From: Alteromonas mediterranea DE
GTDB taxonomy: Bacteria > Pseudomonadota > Gammaproteobacteria > Enterobacterales > Alteromonadaceae
Direction: 5' to 3'
Length of the DNA stretch: 64,000 bases
Assembly (NCBI RefSeq): GCF_000020585.3
Contig: NC_011138.3
Coordinates: forward strand, 1,519,193 to 1,583,192
Below, piece by piece: positions 7,929 through 17,043 of the stretch. Within the stretch, counting starts at the first letter, position 1. The number at the start of each line of letters is the position of its first letter. The notes below the pieces were generated by a model. That model had not been told where the DNA came from and did no database searches. It worked only from the letters and a program-made list of their open reading frames with translations. The position numbers and the translations under genes were made by a program.

Positions 7929-7944
7929 GAATTGATGACCCCAT

Positions 7945-8643
7945 ATGATAAAAGCTAATTCTGTAACTAAAGTAGTGGATACGAGCGAAGGTTCTTTGCA
8001 GATCCTTAGTCCTATTTCTTTTGAAGTCAAGTCAGGTGAGTCAGTTGCCATTATCGGTGCGTCAGGCTCAGGCAAATCAACCCTCTTGGGCTTGTTGGCC
8101 GGGCTTGATCAAGTTACGGAAGGTGAAATCTTCCTAGACGGCGAAGGGCTCCACAGTATGGGAGAAGAAGAGCGAGCCGTGTTAAGGGGAAATAAAGTAG
8201 GTTTTATTTTTCAGAGCTTTATGCTTGTGCAGAGCTTAACTGCGCTTGAGAACGTGATGCTTCCCGCCGAAATTGCTGGTCTAGATAACCCCAAAGCCCT
8301 CGCCATGAATATTCTAGAGCAGGTTGGACTTAAGCACCGGGCTCACCATTTCCCTAACCAATTGTCTGGCGGCGAGCAGCAGAGAGCGGCCATTGCGCGT
8401 GCTTTTATAACTTCGCCTAAAATATTATTTGCCGATGAGCCGACGGGTAATCTTGATGCCAAAAACAGTGCAAAAATAGAATCGTTATTGTTTCAAATGA
8501 ATAGGGAAAAAGGCACTACGCTTGTTTTAGTTACGCACGATAACGAATTGGCAGAGCACTGTGATAGGCAGTTGACTATGAATGCTGGAGAGCTTGTTGA
8601 GACGACTGATATAAATGTTGCCAGTAAAAAAGAGGCAGTATAA
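7945..8643 (+). CDS. ybbA: ABC transporter ATP-binding protein YbbA
   Basis: 232-residue LolD/MacB-type ATPase. Walker [10 protein letters not shown], signature LSGGEQQR, Walker [13 protein letters not shown] and the H-loop LVTHD are all present. It is the partner of the permease that follows directly (stop TAA 8641-8643, next ATG 8644, zero spacing). The pair probably acts in the inner membrane on envelope lipids or lipoproteins; the substrate is not established. Confidence 0.92.
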   Translation: MIKANSVTKVVDTSEGSLQILSPISFEVKSGESVAIIGASGSGKSTLLGLLAGLDQVTEGEIFLDGEGLHSMGEEERAVLRGNKVGFIFQSFMLVQSLTALENVMLPAEIAGLDNPKALAMNILEQVGLKHRAHHFPNQLSGGEQQRAAIARAFITSPKILFADEPTGNLDAKNSAKIESLLFQMNREKGTTLVLVTHDNELAEHCDRQLTMNAGELVETTDINVASKKEAV

Positions 8644-11166
8644 ATGTCGACATCTTTCAATTTGGCGTGGCGACTTTTTAAACATGAAGCCAGACGTGGT
8701 GAGCTTACTATCATTTTACTTGCAATCGTTTTATCGGTTGCCGCGGTTTTATCACTCTCACTTTTTAGTGAGCGTTTACAAGGAGCGCTTAAGGCACGCT
8801 CCGCGGCATTTATTGCGGCTGACGCTCAACTGCGTTCTGATGACCCTATCAATGAGGAGTGGTTGATTAAGGCTCAAGAAGAGGGTCTATCAACGGCTCT
8901 GCAGGTTTCTACTCGTTCAATGGTCTTTAAAGGCGATGAGATGTCGCTTGTAGACTTACGTGCGGTGAATAATTCTTATCCTTTGAAAGGTATAGTTAAT
9001 GTTGCCGAAAAGCCTTTTGGAGAAAAACAAGTTGCTACAGATTTGCCGCAAACCGGCGAAGTATGGGTACAGTCGCGACTTTTTCAAAGTTTGGGCCTAT
9101 TAATAGGCGATGAAATCGAAATAGGGGATGGTACTTTCACCGTCACGCGTGTACTTGTCGATATACCAGATGCAGGTTTTAGCGTTTTTAACACCGACCC
9201 TATAGCGCTTATGAACCTTGATGATTTAGAAAAAACAGCGATAACGGGCCCAGGCAGTAGGGCGCGCTACGTAGGTTTTTTCGCTGGCGATACTGGTGAT
9301 ATTGAACGCTTTAACAGCTGGCTATTACCACAACTTAACGATGATCTTCATTCATGGAGGACGGTGGAAGATGATGAGTCGGCTATTGGACGCTCCGTAG
9401 CCAAGGCAGAGCGCTACTTTCTATTAGCGAGCCTACTCGCCATTGTATTGGCAGCGGTATCTATTGCCGTTGCTGCCCAGCGTTATGCTCAGCGGCATTT
9501 CGACCCAGTGGCAATTATGAAAACACTAGGCGCTACAAGCAAGGTCATCCGGAAAGTCTACTTGTTCCAAATACTGTTTATTACTGCTCTTGGGATTCTT
9601 ATTGGTTTAATAATTGGGTTTATTGGGCAGCAGATTGTTGTTTCGCTTGTTGCTGATAGAGTAGACGTGTCGCTGAACGTATGGCACTGGCGGCCACTTT
9701 TGATAGCGATAGCCACGGGGGCTACTTGCGCGTTACTGTTTTCTTTATATCCACTAATGCAGCTATTTTCTGTGCCACCGTTGAGGGTATTACGAAAAGA
9801 CATCTCGGCAAATCTGCGTTCTCGTAGTATCCAATTCGTGGCCTCAGGGGGTGCAATATTTCTATTGATGTGGATGTATAGCCAAGACCTCAAAATTAGC
9901 GCCATTTTGTTTGTATCCGGCGCAGCCTTAGTGCTTGGGCTACTAGGCGCTACGTTCGTATTGATTGCGCTTGGACGTAAACTTGGCAGCGGTAGAATGG
10001 GGCCTTGGCAGTTAGCATGGGCGCGTATCAAACGTCGCGCTATGGATAACAGTGTTCAGCTTATTAGCTTCTCGGTCACCATTATGCTGCTATTGGTAGT
10101 ACTTGTAATGCGAAATGACATGGTCTCGCAGTGGCGTTCGCAGTTACCAGAAGGTACACCAAATTATTTCTTAATAAATATTACTCCAGACATCCAACCG
10201 CAGTTGGACAGACACTTCGCTGAAAATGGCGTGGATATACAGGAGTTTTATCCTGTCATTCGAGGCCGTTTCGTGTCGGTCAATGGCGAGGGGGTAAATA
10301 CCGACGTTTCTAAAGAAGATGAGCCGAATCGTGAAGGCCGCCGAGGGTTAGGGCGAGAAGCAAATCTCACCTGGAGTAACACGTTACAAAAAGAAAATGA
10401 GGTTATTGAAGGAAATTGGCATGGTGGCGTAGATGCGAACTATGACGAAGGGTGGTTTCCCGTATCCGTTGAAGAAGGTGTGGCTGAAAGGTTAAACATT
10501 CGGATGGGCGATAGGCTTACCTTTAACGTAGGTAGCGAAATTGTAGAGACTAAAGTAACGAGTTTGCGTAAAGTGAATTGGCAAACCATGCAGCCAAACT
10601 TTTTCTTCGTCATCCATCCGGAAGCGATGGCCGCATTTAGTCCCACTTATATCACGAGCTTTTACCTACCATCTGAAAGGAAAGCTGAGTTGACTAATCT
10701 GTTGAAGCCCTTTGCATCGATTACAATGTTCGATGTGGATGCGAGAATCAATCAACTGCGAGAGATAGTAGATCAAGTTTCCGTTGCCGTAGAGTTTATA
10801 CTCGTACTCGTTTTACTTGCAGGAAGCTTAGTATTAATTGCACAAGTCCAAGCGAGTATGGATGAGCGAAGGCAGGAAATAGCCATCCTTCGCACATTAG
10901 GAGCTAAGGGCGCTCTTATTCGAAAAAGCGTTATTTTTGAGTTTGTTATCATTGGAGTTGTAGCCGGATTTATGGCGGCAATGGCGAATGAATTAAGCCT
11001 TTACCTGCTTCAAACCTCGGTTTTCCAGATGCAAGCAAGCCTTCATCCTGAATATTGGGCTATAGCCCCAAGTGTTGGGGCAGTGGTTGTAGGCCTTCTA
11101 GGCGCGTTCGGGTGCTGGCGACTATTGACGCTTAATACCAGTCAAATGTTGCGCAATATGGTGTAG
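8644..11166 (+). CDS. ybbP: FtsX-like ABC transporter permease YbbP
   Basis: 840 residues. Membrane segments: one near the N-terminus (LTIILLAIVLSVAAVLSLS), then a large periplasmic domain, a group around residues 255-480, a second periplasmic domain (about 500-710, including PNYFLINITP and FYPVIRGRF), and a C-terminal group with the FtsX signature (ERRQEIAILRTLGAKG). This two-block architecture with two FtsX domains matches YbbP. An exact GGACAGACACT at 10206-10216 encodes LDRHF in the second periplasmic domain. It is the last gene of the ybbAP unit. Confidence 0.92.
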   Translation: MSTSFNLAWRLFKHEARRGELTIILLAIVLSVAAVLSLSLFSERLQGALKARSAAFIAADAQLRSDDPINEEWLIKAQEEGLSTALQVSTRSMVFKGDEMSLVDLRAVNNSYPLKGIVNVAEKPFGEKQVATDLPQTGEVWVQSRLFQSLGLLIGDEIEIGDGTFTVTRVLVDIPDAGFSVFNTDPIALMNLDDLEKTAITGPGSRARYVGFFAGDTGDIERFNSWLLPQLNDDLHSWRTVEDDESAIGRSVAKAERYFLLASLLAIVLAAVSIAVAAQRYAQRHFDPVAIMKTLGATSKVIRKVYLFQILFITALGILIGLIIGFIGQQIVVSLVADRVDVSLNVWHWRPLLIAIATGATCALLFSLYPLMQLFSVPPLRVLRKDISANLRSRSIQFVASGGAIFLLMWMYSQDLKISAILFVSGAALVLGLLGATFVLIALGRKLGSGRMGPWQLAWARIKRRAMDNSVQLISFSVTIMLLLVVLVMRNDMVSQWRSQLPEGTPNYFLINITPDIQPQLDRHFAENGVDIQEFYPVIRGRFVSVNGEGVNTDVSKEDEPNREGRRGLGREANLTWSNTLQKENEVIEGNWHGGVDANYDEGWFPVSVEEGVAERLNIRMGDRLTFNVGSEIVETKVTSLRKVNWQTMQPNFFFVIHPEAMAAFSPTYITSFYLPSERKAELTNLLKPFASITMFDVDARINQLREIVDQVSVAVEFILVLVLLAGSLVLIAQVQASMDERRQEIAILRTLGAKGALIRKSVIFEFVIIGVVAGFMAAMANELSLYLLQTSVFQMQASLHPEYWAIAPSVGAVVVGLLGAFGCWRLLTLNTSQMLRNMV

Positions 11167-11210
11167 CGGCGAGCTCAGAGCCATTTCGTTATTAAATGAG
11201 AGCCTATTGT

Positions 11211-11453
11211 GGACAGACACTTTAATTGTATGAGTGTCTGTCCGCTTCACATCTACATTTCATGAATTACCAGCATAATAGCGGTTCAACTCGCACTTCT
11301 AATTCGCCACAGTTATGGCAATACAAGTATCTCTATACAATAGCTATCTGGAATCGAGTAGGGCAATTAAGTTGGAATGTATCAAAGTAGTGGAAATCAA
11401 AACTTCGATTTAATAAAAAGGACAGTCACTTTCTTTACTCCGAGTGTCTGTCC
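11211..11453. repeat. Motif copies in the convergent ybbP-yfcH gap
   Basis: The 330-bp gap holds an inverted pair, GGACAGACACT (11211-11221) and AGTGTCTGTCC (11233-11243) around an 11-nt loop, then a second pair, variant GGACAGTCACT (11420-11430) and exact AGTGTCTGTCC (11443-11453). Both pairs can fold into hairpins and lie near the 3' ends of the converging genes ybbP and yfcH, so a bidirectional terminator role is possible. Nothing else is recognised here. Confidence 0.78.
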
Positions 11454-11496
11454 GCTAATGCTCCACTAATGCTCATTGACTGCGGCTGACGTACCG

Positions 11497-12393
11497 TTAA
11501 GCACTATAAATTTCAGAAAGCGCCTCATCGACGGTAGGGTAATCAAACTTGAACCCGGCGGTTGTTAGCTTCTTCGGAATCACACACTGACCTTCTAAAA
11601 TCATGGTTGACGACTCTCCCATTGCCATTTTCATAACAAAACTCGGTACGTTGAAAAGGCAGGGGCGACCTAATGCCGACGCTAGTGACTTAGAAAAAGC
11701 TTTATTGGTTACTGGCTCTGGTGCCGTTAGATTAAAAGGCCCTTTGCAAGCATCATGCTCCAATAGGAATGCAATGGCGCGGACCATATCTTGTAAATGG
11801 ATCCACGCCAAATACTGAGCTCCGCTGCCTAATGTGCCTCCCACGCCAAGCTTAAACGGCAGAGCCATTTTATCTAGCGCTCCGCCCTTATCAGATAGCA
11901 CAACTCCTGTTCGTAAAGTCGCAACGCGGATTCTATTCATGTTGACGCCATTTGCGATAGTCTCCCATTTAGCACATAGGTCATGCGTAAACTCGTCATG
12001 TGGATGAGTTTCTTCGGTAACGAGCCTGTCGCCCTGATTGCCGTAAAACCCAATAGCTGAGCCAGATATGAGTGTTTTTGGAGGCTTATCGCTGGCATTT
12101 ATCTTAGCCACTAACTCAGCGGTCGTGTTCCAGCGGCTATCGCAAATTTTCTTTTTTTGAGTGTCTGTCCACCGCTTGTCAGCAATTGGTTCGCCCGCTA
12201 GATTTATTACAGCGTCAAACGCTTCAATGTTTGTGATGGACGCAATACTTTCTAGTGTTTGAATGCTATCGCCTAACACTTGTCGAGCTTTGTTTGCGTT
12301 ACGAGAGACCACGGTAAACGAATGCTCGCTCGCGTATTTTCTAATAAATTCGCTACCAATTAGCCCGGTACCACCGGTCATAAGTATGTTCAC
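11497..12393 (-). CDS. yfcH: NAD(P)-binding epimerase-like protein, TIGR01777/YfcH family
   Basis: 298-residue short-chain dehydrogenase/reductase-like protein. N-terminal Rossmann glycine motif MTGGTGLIGSEF, NLAGEPIADKRW, the SGSAIGFYG segment with the active-site-like Ser-Tyr, and AWIHLQDMVRAI are characteristic of the family, whose biochemical role is unclear. An exact motif copy at 12160-12170 is read as WTDTQ inside the conserved RWT segment. It lies 23 bp downstream of folX in the same direction, as in E. coli, so the two are probably co-transcribed. Confidence 0.88.
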   Translation of the reverse strand: MNILMTGGTGLIGSEFIRKYASEHSFTVVSRNANKARQVLGDSIQTLESIASITNIEAFDAVINLAGEPIADKRWTDTQKKKICDSRWNTTAELVAKINASDKPPKTLISGSAIGFYGNQGDRLVTEETHPHDEFTHDLCAKWETIANGVNMNRIRVATLRTGVVLSDKGGALDKMALPFKLGVGGTLGSGAQYLAWIHLQDMVRAIAFLLEHDACKGPFNLTAPEPVTNKAFSKSLASALGRPCLFNVPSFVMKMAMGESSTMILEGQCVIPKKLTTAGFKFDYPTVDEALSEIYSA

Positions 12394-12416
12394 CGTATTC
12401 TCCTTAAACCTTTAAT

Positions 12417-12785
12417 TTATCCAGTCTTATTGCAAGAAAGCGTTAACGAAACCGAGTCGGAGAATCGCAAAGCGTGTGGTTTATCAACTTCTACTTCAGC
12501 ATATCGAACAGATGAGTGCTCTGCCGCTATGCTTAAAACGTCTGCTGTGAGCTTTTCTAGCAAAGAAAATCGGTTATCTTCTACTAACTTAATTATTGCC
12601 TTAGTAATCGTTTTATAATTTAACGCGTCAGACATATCGTCTGTATTCGTTGCTTTCTCTGCGTCGTAATCAATTTTTACATTAACAACAACGTCTTGCT
12701 TGTTTTTGATTTCATCTTCGTTAATGCCAATGTAAGTGCGTAGTCTCAAGTTTTTAATTTTTATAGTTGCAAGATTAAAGTTCAT
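12417..12785 (-). CDS. folX: Dihydroneopterin triphosphate 2'-epimerase
   Basis: 122-residue member of the FolB/FolX fold, which epimerises dihydroneopterin triphosphate to dihydromonapterin triphosphate in the tetrahydromonapterin branch. [33 protein letters not shown] [11 protein letters not shown], and [14 protein letters not shown] match E. coli FolX closely and better than FolB. The adjacency to yfcH supports this. The gap to the divergent AI-2E permease is 73 bp and should hold both promoters. Confidence 0.92.
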   Translation of the reverse strand: MNFNLATIKIKNLRLRTYIGINEDEIKNKQDVVVNVKIDYDAEKATNTDDMSDALNYKTITKAIIKLVEDNRFSLLEKLTADVLSIAAEHSSVRYAEVEVDKPHALRFSDSVSLTLSCNKTG

Positions 12786-12858
12786 TGGAGTCTCTTGTTT
12801 GTAGTTGTTTATAAGTCGTTGTAAAGTATTGTCGTTTCAATCAGGAATGTAGCACAAA

Positions 12859-13902
12859 ATGTCAATGGAACTACGCTCGCCAACAGCAAAAATTCTTATC
12901 GTTTTAGCATGCTTAGTGGTAGTAATGGCCGGCGTAAAAGCAGCCAGTGCGATCATGGTGCCATTTTTTCTCTCTGTTTTTATCGCTATAGCGTGTAGCC
13001 CAATTATACGCTGGACCTCGAAATTCGGCGTGCCTAAGTGGCTTTCTATTACGTTTGTTATACTGCTTATTGTCGTATTTGGTTTTCTTTTAGCTGGCTT
13101 AGTAGGCCAGTCTATGACGGAGTTTCGAGAGAATCTTCCAGAGTACAGAAACAAGTTGAATACTGAGTTTGCATGGGTAGTAGCAAAGCTTGCTGAATTT
13201 AACATTCACATCAATCGTGAACTCATTGCTTCGCACCTAGACCCTTCTACTGCGATGTCTGTTGCAACTAATTTCATAAGTGGGATGGGGGGCGTGCTAT
13301 CTAACTTATTTTTAATCCTTTTAACAGTTATCTTCATGCTGTTTGAAGCTGACAGTATTCCACGTCGCTTACATATTGCACTTGCCGACCCTGATATGAA
13401 GCTTAAGCATATTGATAAGTTTATACGGTCAGTGAATAGCTACCTCGCTATAAAAACGGTGGTTAGTTTAGGCACAGGGGTAATTATTGGCGTTTGGCTT
13501 TATGTGATGGGTGTGGACCACTTTATGCTGTGGGCCGTTTTGGCATTTATGTTGAATTTTATTCCAAACATAGGCTCAATCATTGCGGCCTTACCTGCTG
13601 TATTAATTGCATTTGTGCAGCTAGGCCCTGCCGCAGCAGGCTTTGCAGCACTAGGCTTTCTGCTCGTCAATACGATTATGGGCAACATGGTAGAGCCTAG
13701 ATTAATGGGAAAAGGAATGGGACTATCAACGCTTGTAGTATTTCTCTCATTAATTTTTTGGGGATGGCTATTAGGGACGGTAGGGATGCTTCTTTCAGTA
13801 CCTCTTACTATGGTTGTAAAAATTGCGCTTGAGTCACGAGAAGAGAGCAAGTGGTTAGCCGTATTGCTTTCAAGTGAGGGTGAAAAAGCTACTGCAAAGT
13901 AA
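12859..13902 (+). CDS. AI-2E family (PerM/TqsA-type) transporter
   Basis: 347-residue polytopic inner-membrane protein. Hydrophobic segments lie at the N-terminus (three, about residues 12-85), around 145-165, and in the C-terminal half (FMLWAVLAFMLNFIPNIGS, the conserved family signature, then FLLVNTIMGNMVEPRLMGKGMGL and a last pair of helices). The family includes exporters of autoinducer-2 and Na+/H+ antiporters; the substrate cannot be predicted. It is monocistronic and divergent from folX. Confidence 0.85.
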   Translation: MSMELRSPTAKILIVLACLVVVMAGVKAASAIMVPFFLSVFIAIACSPIIRWTSKFGVPKWLSITFVILLIVVFGFLLAGLVGQSMTEFRENLPEYRNKLNTEFAWVVAKLAEFNIHINRELIASHLDPSTAMSVATNFISGMGGVLSNLFLILLTVIFMLFEADSIPRRLHIALADPDMKLKHIDKFIRSVNSYLAIKTVVSLGTGVIIGVWLYVMGVDHFMLWAVLAFMLNFIPNIGSIIAALPAVLIAFVQLGPAAAGFAALGFLLVNTIMGNMVEPRLMGKGMGLSTLVVFLSLIFWGWLLGTVGMLLSVPLTMVVKIALESREESKWLAVLLSSEGEKATAK

Positions 13903-13921
13903 CTTTTGATGAATTCTCAGT

Positions 13922-14124
13922 GGACAGACACTTTTTATTCAGCTCAATAAGCTTTTTATTAGAAGTTAATGACTGAAGGAGTGACTGTCCACTTTTGCTT
14001 AATGACTGAAGGAGTGACTGTCCACTTTCGCTTCACCTATGCATGCCATTGATAGGTACTTTGCGATTTCTCAGCAAGTTGGTGTGTCTGTCCCATTTTA
14101 GATTTGGCGATAAAGTGTCTGTCC
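13922..14124. repeat. Motif cluster with a 33-bp tandem duplication
   Basis: Exact GGACAGACACT (13922-13932) and AGTGTCTGTCC (14114-14124) flank variants AGTGACTGTCC at 13980-13990 and 14013-14023 and GTGTGTCTGTCC at 14082-14093. The two AGTGACTGTCC copies lie in a 33-bp tandem duplication (units from 13968 and 14001; one base differs). This fills most of the 350-bp gap between the AI-2E permease and the sensor kinase gene. Confidence 0.78.
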
Positions 14125-14206
14125 ACCGTCATTTCCACGATCATTTCGAATATTATTTCTTTGGCAGCTTAAGCTGCACTTTAAGAAATATGGCGAATCA
14201 ATCAGT

Positions 14207-14229
14207 AAAAAAAGGAAGCCCCTTTCCTT
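14207..14229 (-). terminator. Candidate terminator of the pepSY-phoP-phoQ operon
   Basis: On the minus strand AAGGAA, loop AGGGGC, TTCCTT, then a run of T. The stem is only 6 bp and AT-rich. It lies about 25 bp after the stop codon of the sensor kinase gene. Confidence 0.5.
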
Positions 14230-14252
14230 ATTACTAATTTTTTGCTTGTTAA

Positions 14253-15584
14253 TTACACGTGATTCGGAAACTGAAGTACTATATTTGCTCCACCTAGATC
14301 ACTATCCTCAATCTGCATTCTTCCTTCGTAAATTGACACTAAGTCAGCTACTAGCGCCATACCTATGCCATGGCCTTCTTCGTAGGTGTCTAAACGCGTT
14401 CCGCGTTCTAAAAGCAGTGTTTTTTTATCGTACGGTATGCCTGGGCCATCATCTTCGACATGTATAACAAGCCAACCGGACTTGATTTTTGCGGATACGA
14501 GAACCCTATTTTTCGCCGCTTTACACGCGTTGTCGAGAAGGTTTCCGCTAAGTTCCATGAAGTCAGTTTCATCACCTTTAAACTGAATGTTATCATCTAC
14601 TTCGAACTCAATAGTTAGGGCTTTTTCTTGATAAACTTTGTCCATTGCATCAGCGAGTTTATTGAGAACAGGTTGCACGGCAATGCCTTGTTGCCACCCC
14701 GTTTTACCGGCACTAGCTCTTTTTAGCTGACGTTTTATGATGTTATCAATTTGTCTTAGCGCTTCGCCTACTTCACTTGGTAGTGTCTTATGCCCTGAGG
14801 CGACGGCAAGAGGTGTTTTCAAGCTATGCGCCAAATCACCTAAGCTGTTTTTGTACCTTGTTCTTTGAGCCGCCTCAGTATGAAGAAGCCCATTTATAGA
14901 CTGCTTTAAAGAATCAAATTCAACGGGGTACCGCGACGATAGTTGACGCTTTTCACCACGAGAAGCCTGTGATATCTCGTCAATTAATTTTCTCACAGGT
15001 AAAAGTACAAGGCTTATGCCAATTACGATAAATATAAGCAGCGCTAAACACAGCGTAAAAATCCATTGCCATGTAGTGCTTAAAAAGGTGCTTCGTTCAT
15101 CTTCGAAAAGCGCTCTATTATTAAAAATATAAAACCGTACAGGCTCAAAGTCTCGGCTAGAAGCAAACTCAGCGGTGAAAGCATAAACGAAAAAGTTAGC
15201 ATTTTTATCGAAGGCTGGTGTATACGACTCCGTAAAAAGCTCATTGCCAACGGCTACATCTATATTAGGCGGGGTAAATGTATACTCTAATGCAGACGCA
15301 GATTGCCAAATAACTTCATCTCGAAACACGATCACGCCAAGGTAGCCTGAGCCTGGAAGGTTCAGCTGCTCCTCATATAAAATTTCTGGCATATAGGGCA
15401 GATCGCCATCTAGCTCAAACGCTGATAATAAGCCTAGGTTCATCAACCTAAGCTCGCTCATTTTAGCTTCGGTCAGGCTGTCGGTATAAGCTTCATCTAA
15501 AATAACAACGGTAAAAGGAGCGAAGAACGCTAAAAGGACTATTGCGAGAAAAATGCTCCTTAGGCGAAGAGACAACTGTCTCAT
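14253..15584 (-). CDS. PhoQ-type sensor histidine kinase
   Basis: 443 residues. Two membrane segments (about 8-30 and 173-196) enclose a periplasmic sensor domain of about 140 residues rich in acidic residues. The linker LLPVRKLIDEI is followed by the dimerisation/phosphoacceptor helix DLAHSLKTPLAV (His253), which is the PhoQ-type H-box. The ATPase domain has the N-box LLDNACKAAKN, G1 DDGPGIP and G2 GHGIGMAL. PhoQ family members sense divalent cations, acid pH or cationic peptides; the signal here is unknown. The gene overlaps the regulator gene by 4 bp (ATGA), so both are made together. Confidence 0.88.
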   Translation of the reverse strand: MRQLSLRLRSIFLAIVLLAFFAPFTVVILDEAYTDSLTEAKMSELRLMNLGLLSAFELDGDLPYMPEILYEEQLNLPGSGYLGVIVFRDEVIWQSASALEYTFTPPNIDVAVGNELFTESYTPAFDKNANFFVYAFTAEFASSRDFEPVRFYIFNNRALFEDERSTFLSTTWQWIFTLCLALLIFIVIGISLVLLPVRKLIDEISQASRGEKRQLSSRYPVEFDSLKQSINGLLHTEAAQRTRYKNSLGDLAHSLKTPLAVASGHKTLPSEVGEALRQIDNIIKRQLKRASAGKTGWQQGIAVQPVLNKLADAMDKVYQEKALTIEFEVDDNIQFKGDETDFMELSGNLLDNACKAAKNRVLVSAKIKSGWLVIHVEDDGPGIPYDKKTLLLERGTRLDTYEEGHGIGMALVADLVSIYEGRMQIEDSDLGGANIVLQFPNHV

Positions 15585-16255
15585 AGATTTCTATTTATCC
15601 TGTAGCCTCTACCTCTAAGGGTTTCTATGGGCTTTAAGTCCCCAGCAGGGTCGAGCTTTTTACGTAACCTTCCCACGAACACTTCAATAACATTGCTGTC
15701 TAAGTCAAAGTCTTGGTCGTAAATGTGTTCAGTGAGTTCAGTTTTTGAAATAACCTTCTGGGGGTTGAGCATCAGGTATTCCATCACTTTATATTCATAG
15801 GCGGTTAAGTCTAACGCTTTGCCATTTATTGATAGCTCTTCGCTTACCGTATCTAAAGAGATTGGCCCAAATTGGATAGTTGGGTTGGCTTGTCCTGAGG
15901 CACGTCTAATTAGCGCTTTTGTTCGCGCAAGCAATTCCTCGTTATGAAATGGCTTGGTAAGGTAGTCGTCGGCACCAGCATCTAACCCTTCCACTTTTTC
16001 TTGCCATCGATCTCTTGCGGTTAAAATAAGAATGGGGCATGAGATATCTGCTTGGCGAGCTTTCCGAATAACCTCGAAGCCATCTAGTTTGGGCATACCA
16101 ATATCAACAATCGCGAGATCATAGTCATACTCTTTAATCAGAAAAAGCGCATGCTCTCCGTTGTCAGCCAAATCAACGCTATAACCGTTTTGCTGCAGCA
16201 ATGCATCAAGTTGGGTTAATAATCGGCTATCGTCTTCTGCTACAAGGATACGCAT
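15581..16255 (-). CDS. PhoP-type OmpR-family response regulator
   Basis: 224 residues. The receiver domain has the acidic pair EDD, the phospho-acceptor Asp51 (IVDIGMPKLDG), Thr in LILTARD and Lys in YLTKPF. The C-terminal winged helix contains LTAYEYKVMEYLMLNPQKV and SNVIEVFVGRLRKKLD, ending RGRGYRINRNL. The DNA-binding part resembles PhoP. It lies between the PepSY gene (1-nt gap) and the kinase gene (4-nt overlap). A direct repeat at the operon promoter suggests autoregulation. Confidence 0.88.
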   Translation of the reverse strand: MRILVAEDDSRLLTQLDALLQQNGYSVDLADNGEHALFLIKEYDYDLAIVDIGMPKLDGFEVIRKARQADISCPILILTARDRWQEKVEGLDAGADDYLTKPFHNEELLARTKALIRRASGQANPTIQFGPISLDTVSEELSINGKALDLTAYEYKVMEYLMLNPQKVISKTELTEHIYDQDFDLDSNVIEVFVGRLRKKLDPAGDLKPIETLRGRGYRINRNL

Positions 16256-16256
16256 G

Positions 16257-16526
16257 TTAATCCTTACCTTTACTTGTTTTCACCTTGCCTGAGCGCTTAT
16301 CGACTTCAACCGATACTACACGTCCTGACTTTTTCAGCACTTTTACCCGGTAATTTTTTGAGGTTTGCTCAATCTTAAGAACACGACCATTGACGGCAAC
16401 ACGAGCGCGCTCGGCAGCTTCACCTTTTGAAATTCCGCCACCGTTACTTTGTAACGCAATAGCGGGCGTGGTGCTAGTGAACGCTATTACCATGCAAAGC
16501 ACTGCAACTCGAAGCGATAATGCCAT
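16257..16526 (-). CDS. Small periplasmic PepSY-domain-like protein
   Basis: 89 residues with a signal peptide (MALSLRVAVLCMVIAFTSTTPAIA). The mature part (KGEAAERARVAVNGRVLKIEQ, then YRVKVLKKSGRVVSVEVDKRSGKV) matches the PepSY pattern. It is highly basic. PepSY proteins often accompany PhoPQ-like pairs and may modulate the sensor or inhibit a protease; that role is inferred. It is the first gene of the three-gene operon. Confidence 0.78.
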   Translation of the reverse strand: MALSLRVAVLCMVIAFTSTTPAIALQSNGGGISKGEAAERARVAVNGRVLKIEQTSKNYRVKVLKKSGRVVSVEVDKRSGKVKTSKGKD

Positions 16527-16560
16527 ACAACCTCACAAAAAATTATCCCACCCGGGCCAA

Positions 16561-16603
16561 ATTATAGATAAGTATATAGGTGCAAACTGAACCCATTCTG
16601 AAT
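16561..16603 (-). promoter_or_regulatory. Operon promoter with a putative response-regulator direct repeat
   Basis: On the minus strand ATTCAG-N5-GTTCAG (plus strand CTGAAT 16598-16603 and CTGAAC 16587-16592) has the 11-bp period typical of OmpR-family boxes (6+5+6). It overlaps the expected -35 of a promoter whose -10 is a perfect TATAAT (plus strand ATTATA, 16561-16566). This is the arrangement of an activator-dependent promoter, pointing to autoregulation by the adjacent PhoP-type regulator. The box differs from the enterobacterial PhoP box. Confidence 0.55.
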
Positions 16604-16681
16604 TTAGTTCAGTCTACCGTGCCAAGAGAAAGCTGTACATAAGCCTTAAGTAATCACAGCAATGGGACAAAAAATAATATG

Positions 16682-16878
16682 GGACAGACACTCGATGTAA
16701 ATCGCGCTCCAAAAAAGCGCAAAAAAGCGGACAGACACTCACGTAGCAAAAAAGCGGACAGACACTCACGTAGCAAAAAAGCGGACAGACACTCACGTAG
16801 TATTTAGAGGAGCGCATAAAAGCGGACAGACACTCACGTGTTATTTAGAGGAGTGCAAAGGTAAAGTGGACAGTCACT
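16682..16878 (+). repeat. Tandem array of motif units (27-bp period)
   Basis: Exact GGACAGACACT at 16682-16692, 16729-16739, 16756-16766, 16783-16793 and 16824-16834, plus variant GGACAGTCACT at 16868-16878. Three copies are exactly 27 bp apart in identical units (AAAAAAGCGGACAGACACT then CACGTAGC). The next copy sits in a longer unit with TATTTAGAGGAG flanks that is itself partly repeated. The region 16604-17370 (over 700 bp) holds no convincing gene; antisense reading frames here are repeat translations. Confidence 0.85.
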
Positions 16879-17043
16879 TTGTAGTTTTAATAACACTTAT
16901 AGAGAAATGAGAGATTATGAATAAAAGGCTTAGCTCAACCTTGGTAACTGCCTTGTCTAGAGTTTTGTAAATGTAGACTCTTCGCTGTTACAGCTTTTTT
17001 TCGGCGGTATCTCGTTAGGTAATTCTTACGCATACATTGAAAA

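Noticed and set aside
7929..8075. N-terminal extension of TesA
   Set aside because: It overlaps divergent ybbA and hides the signal peptide.
16614..16817. Minus-strand 67-codon reading frame with repeated YVSVCPLFC
   Set aside because: It is the translation of the 27-bp motif array; it has no ribosome site or family.
16729..16834. CRISPR array
   Set aside because: Units are tandem with no variable spacers, and no cas genes are present.
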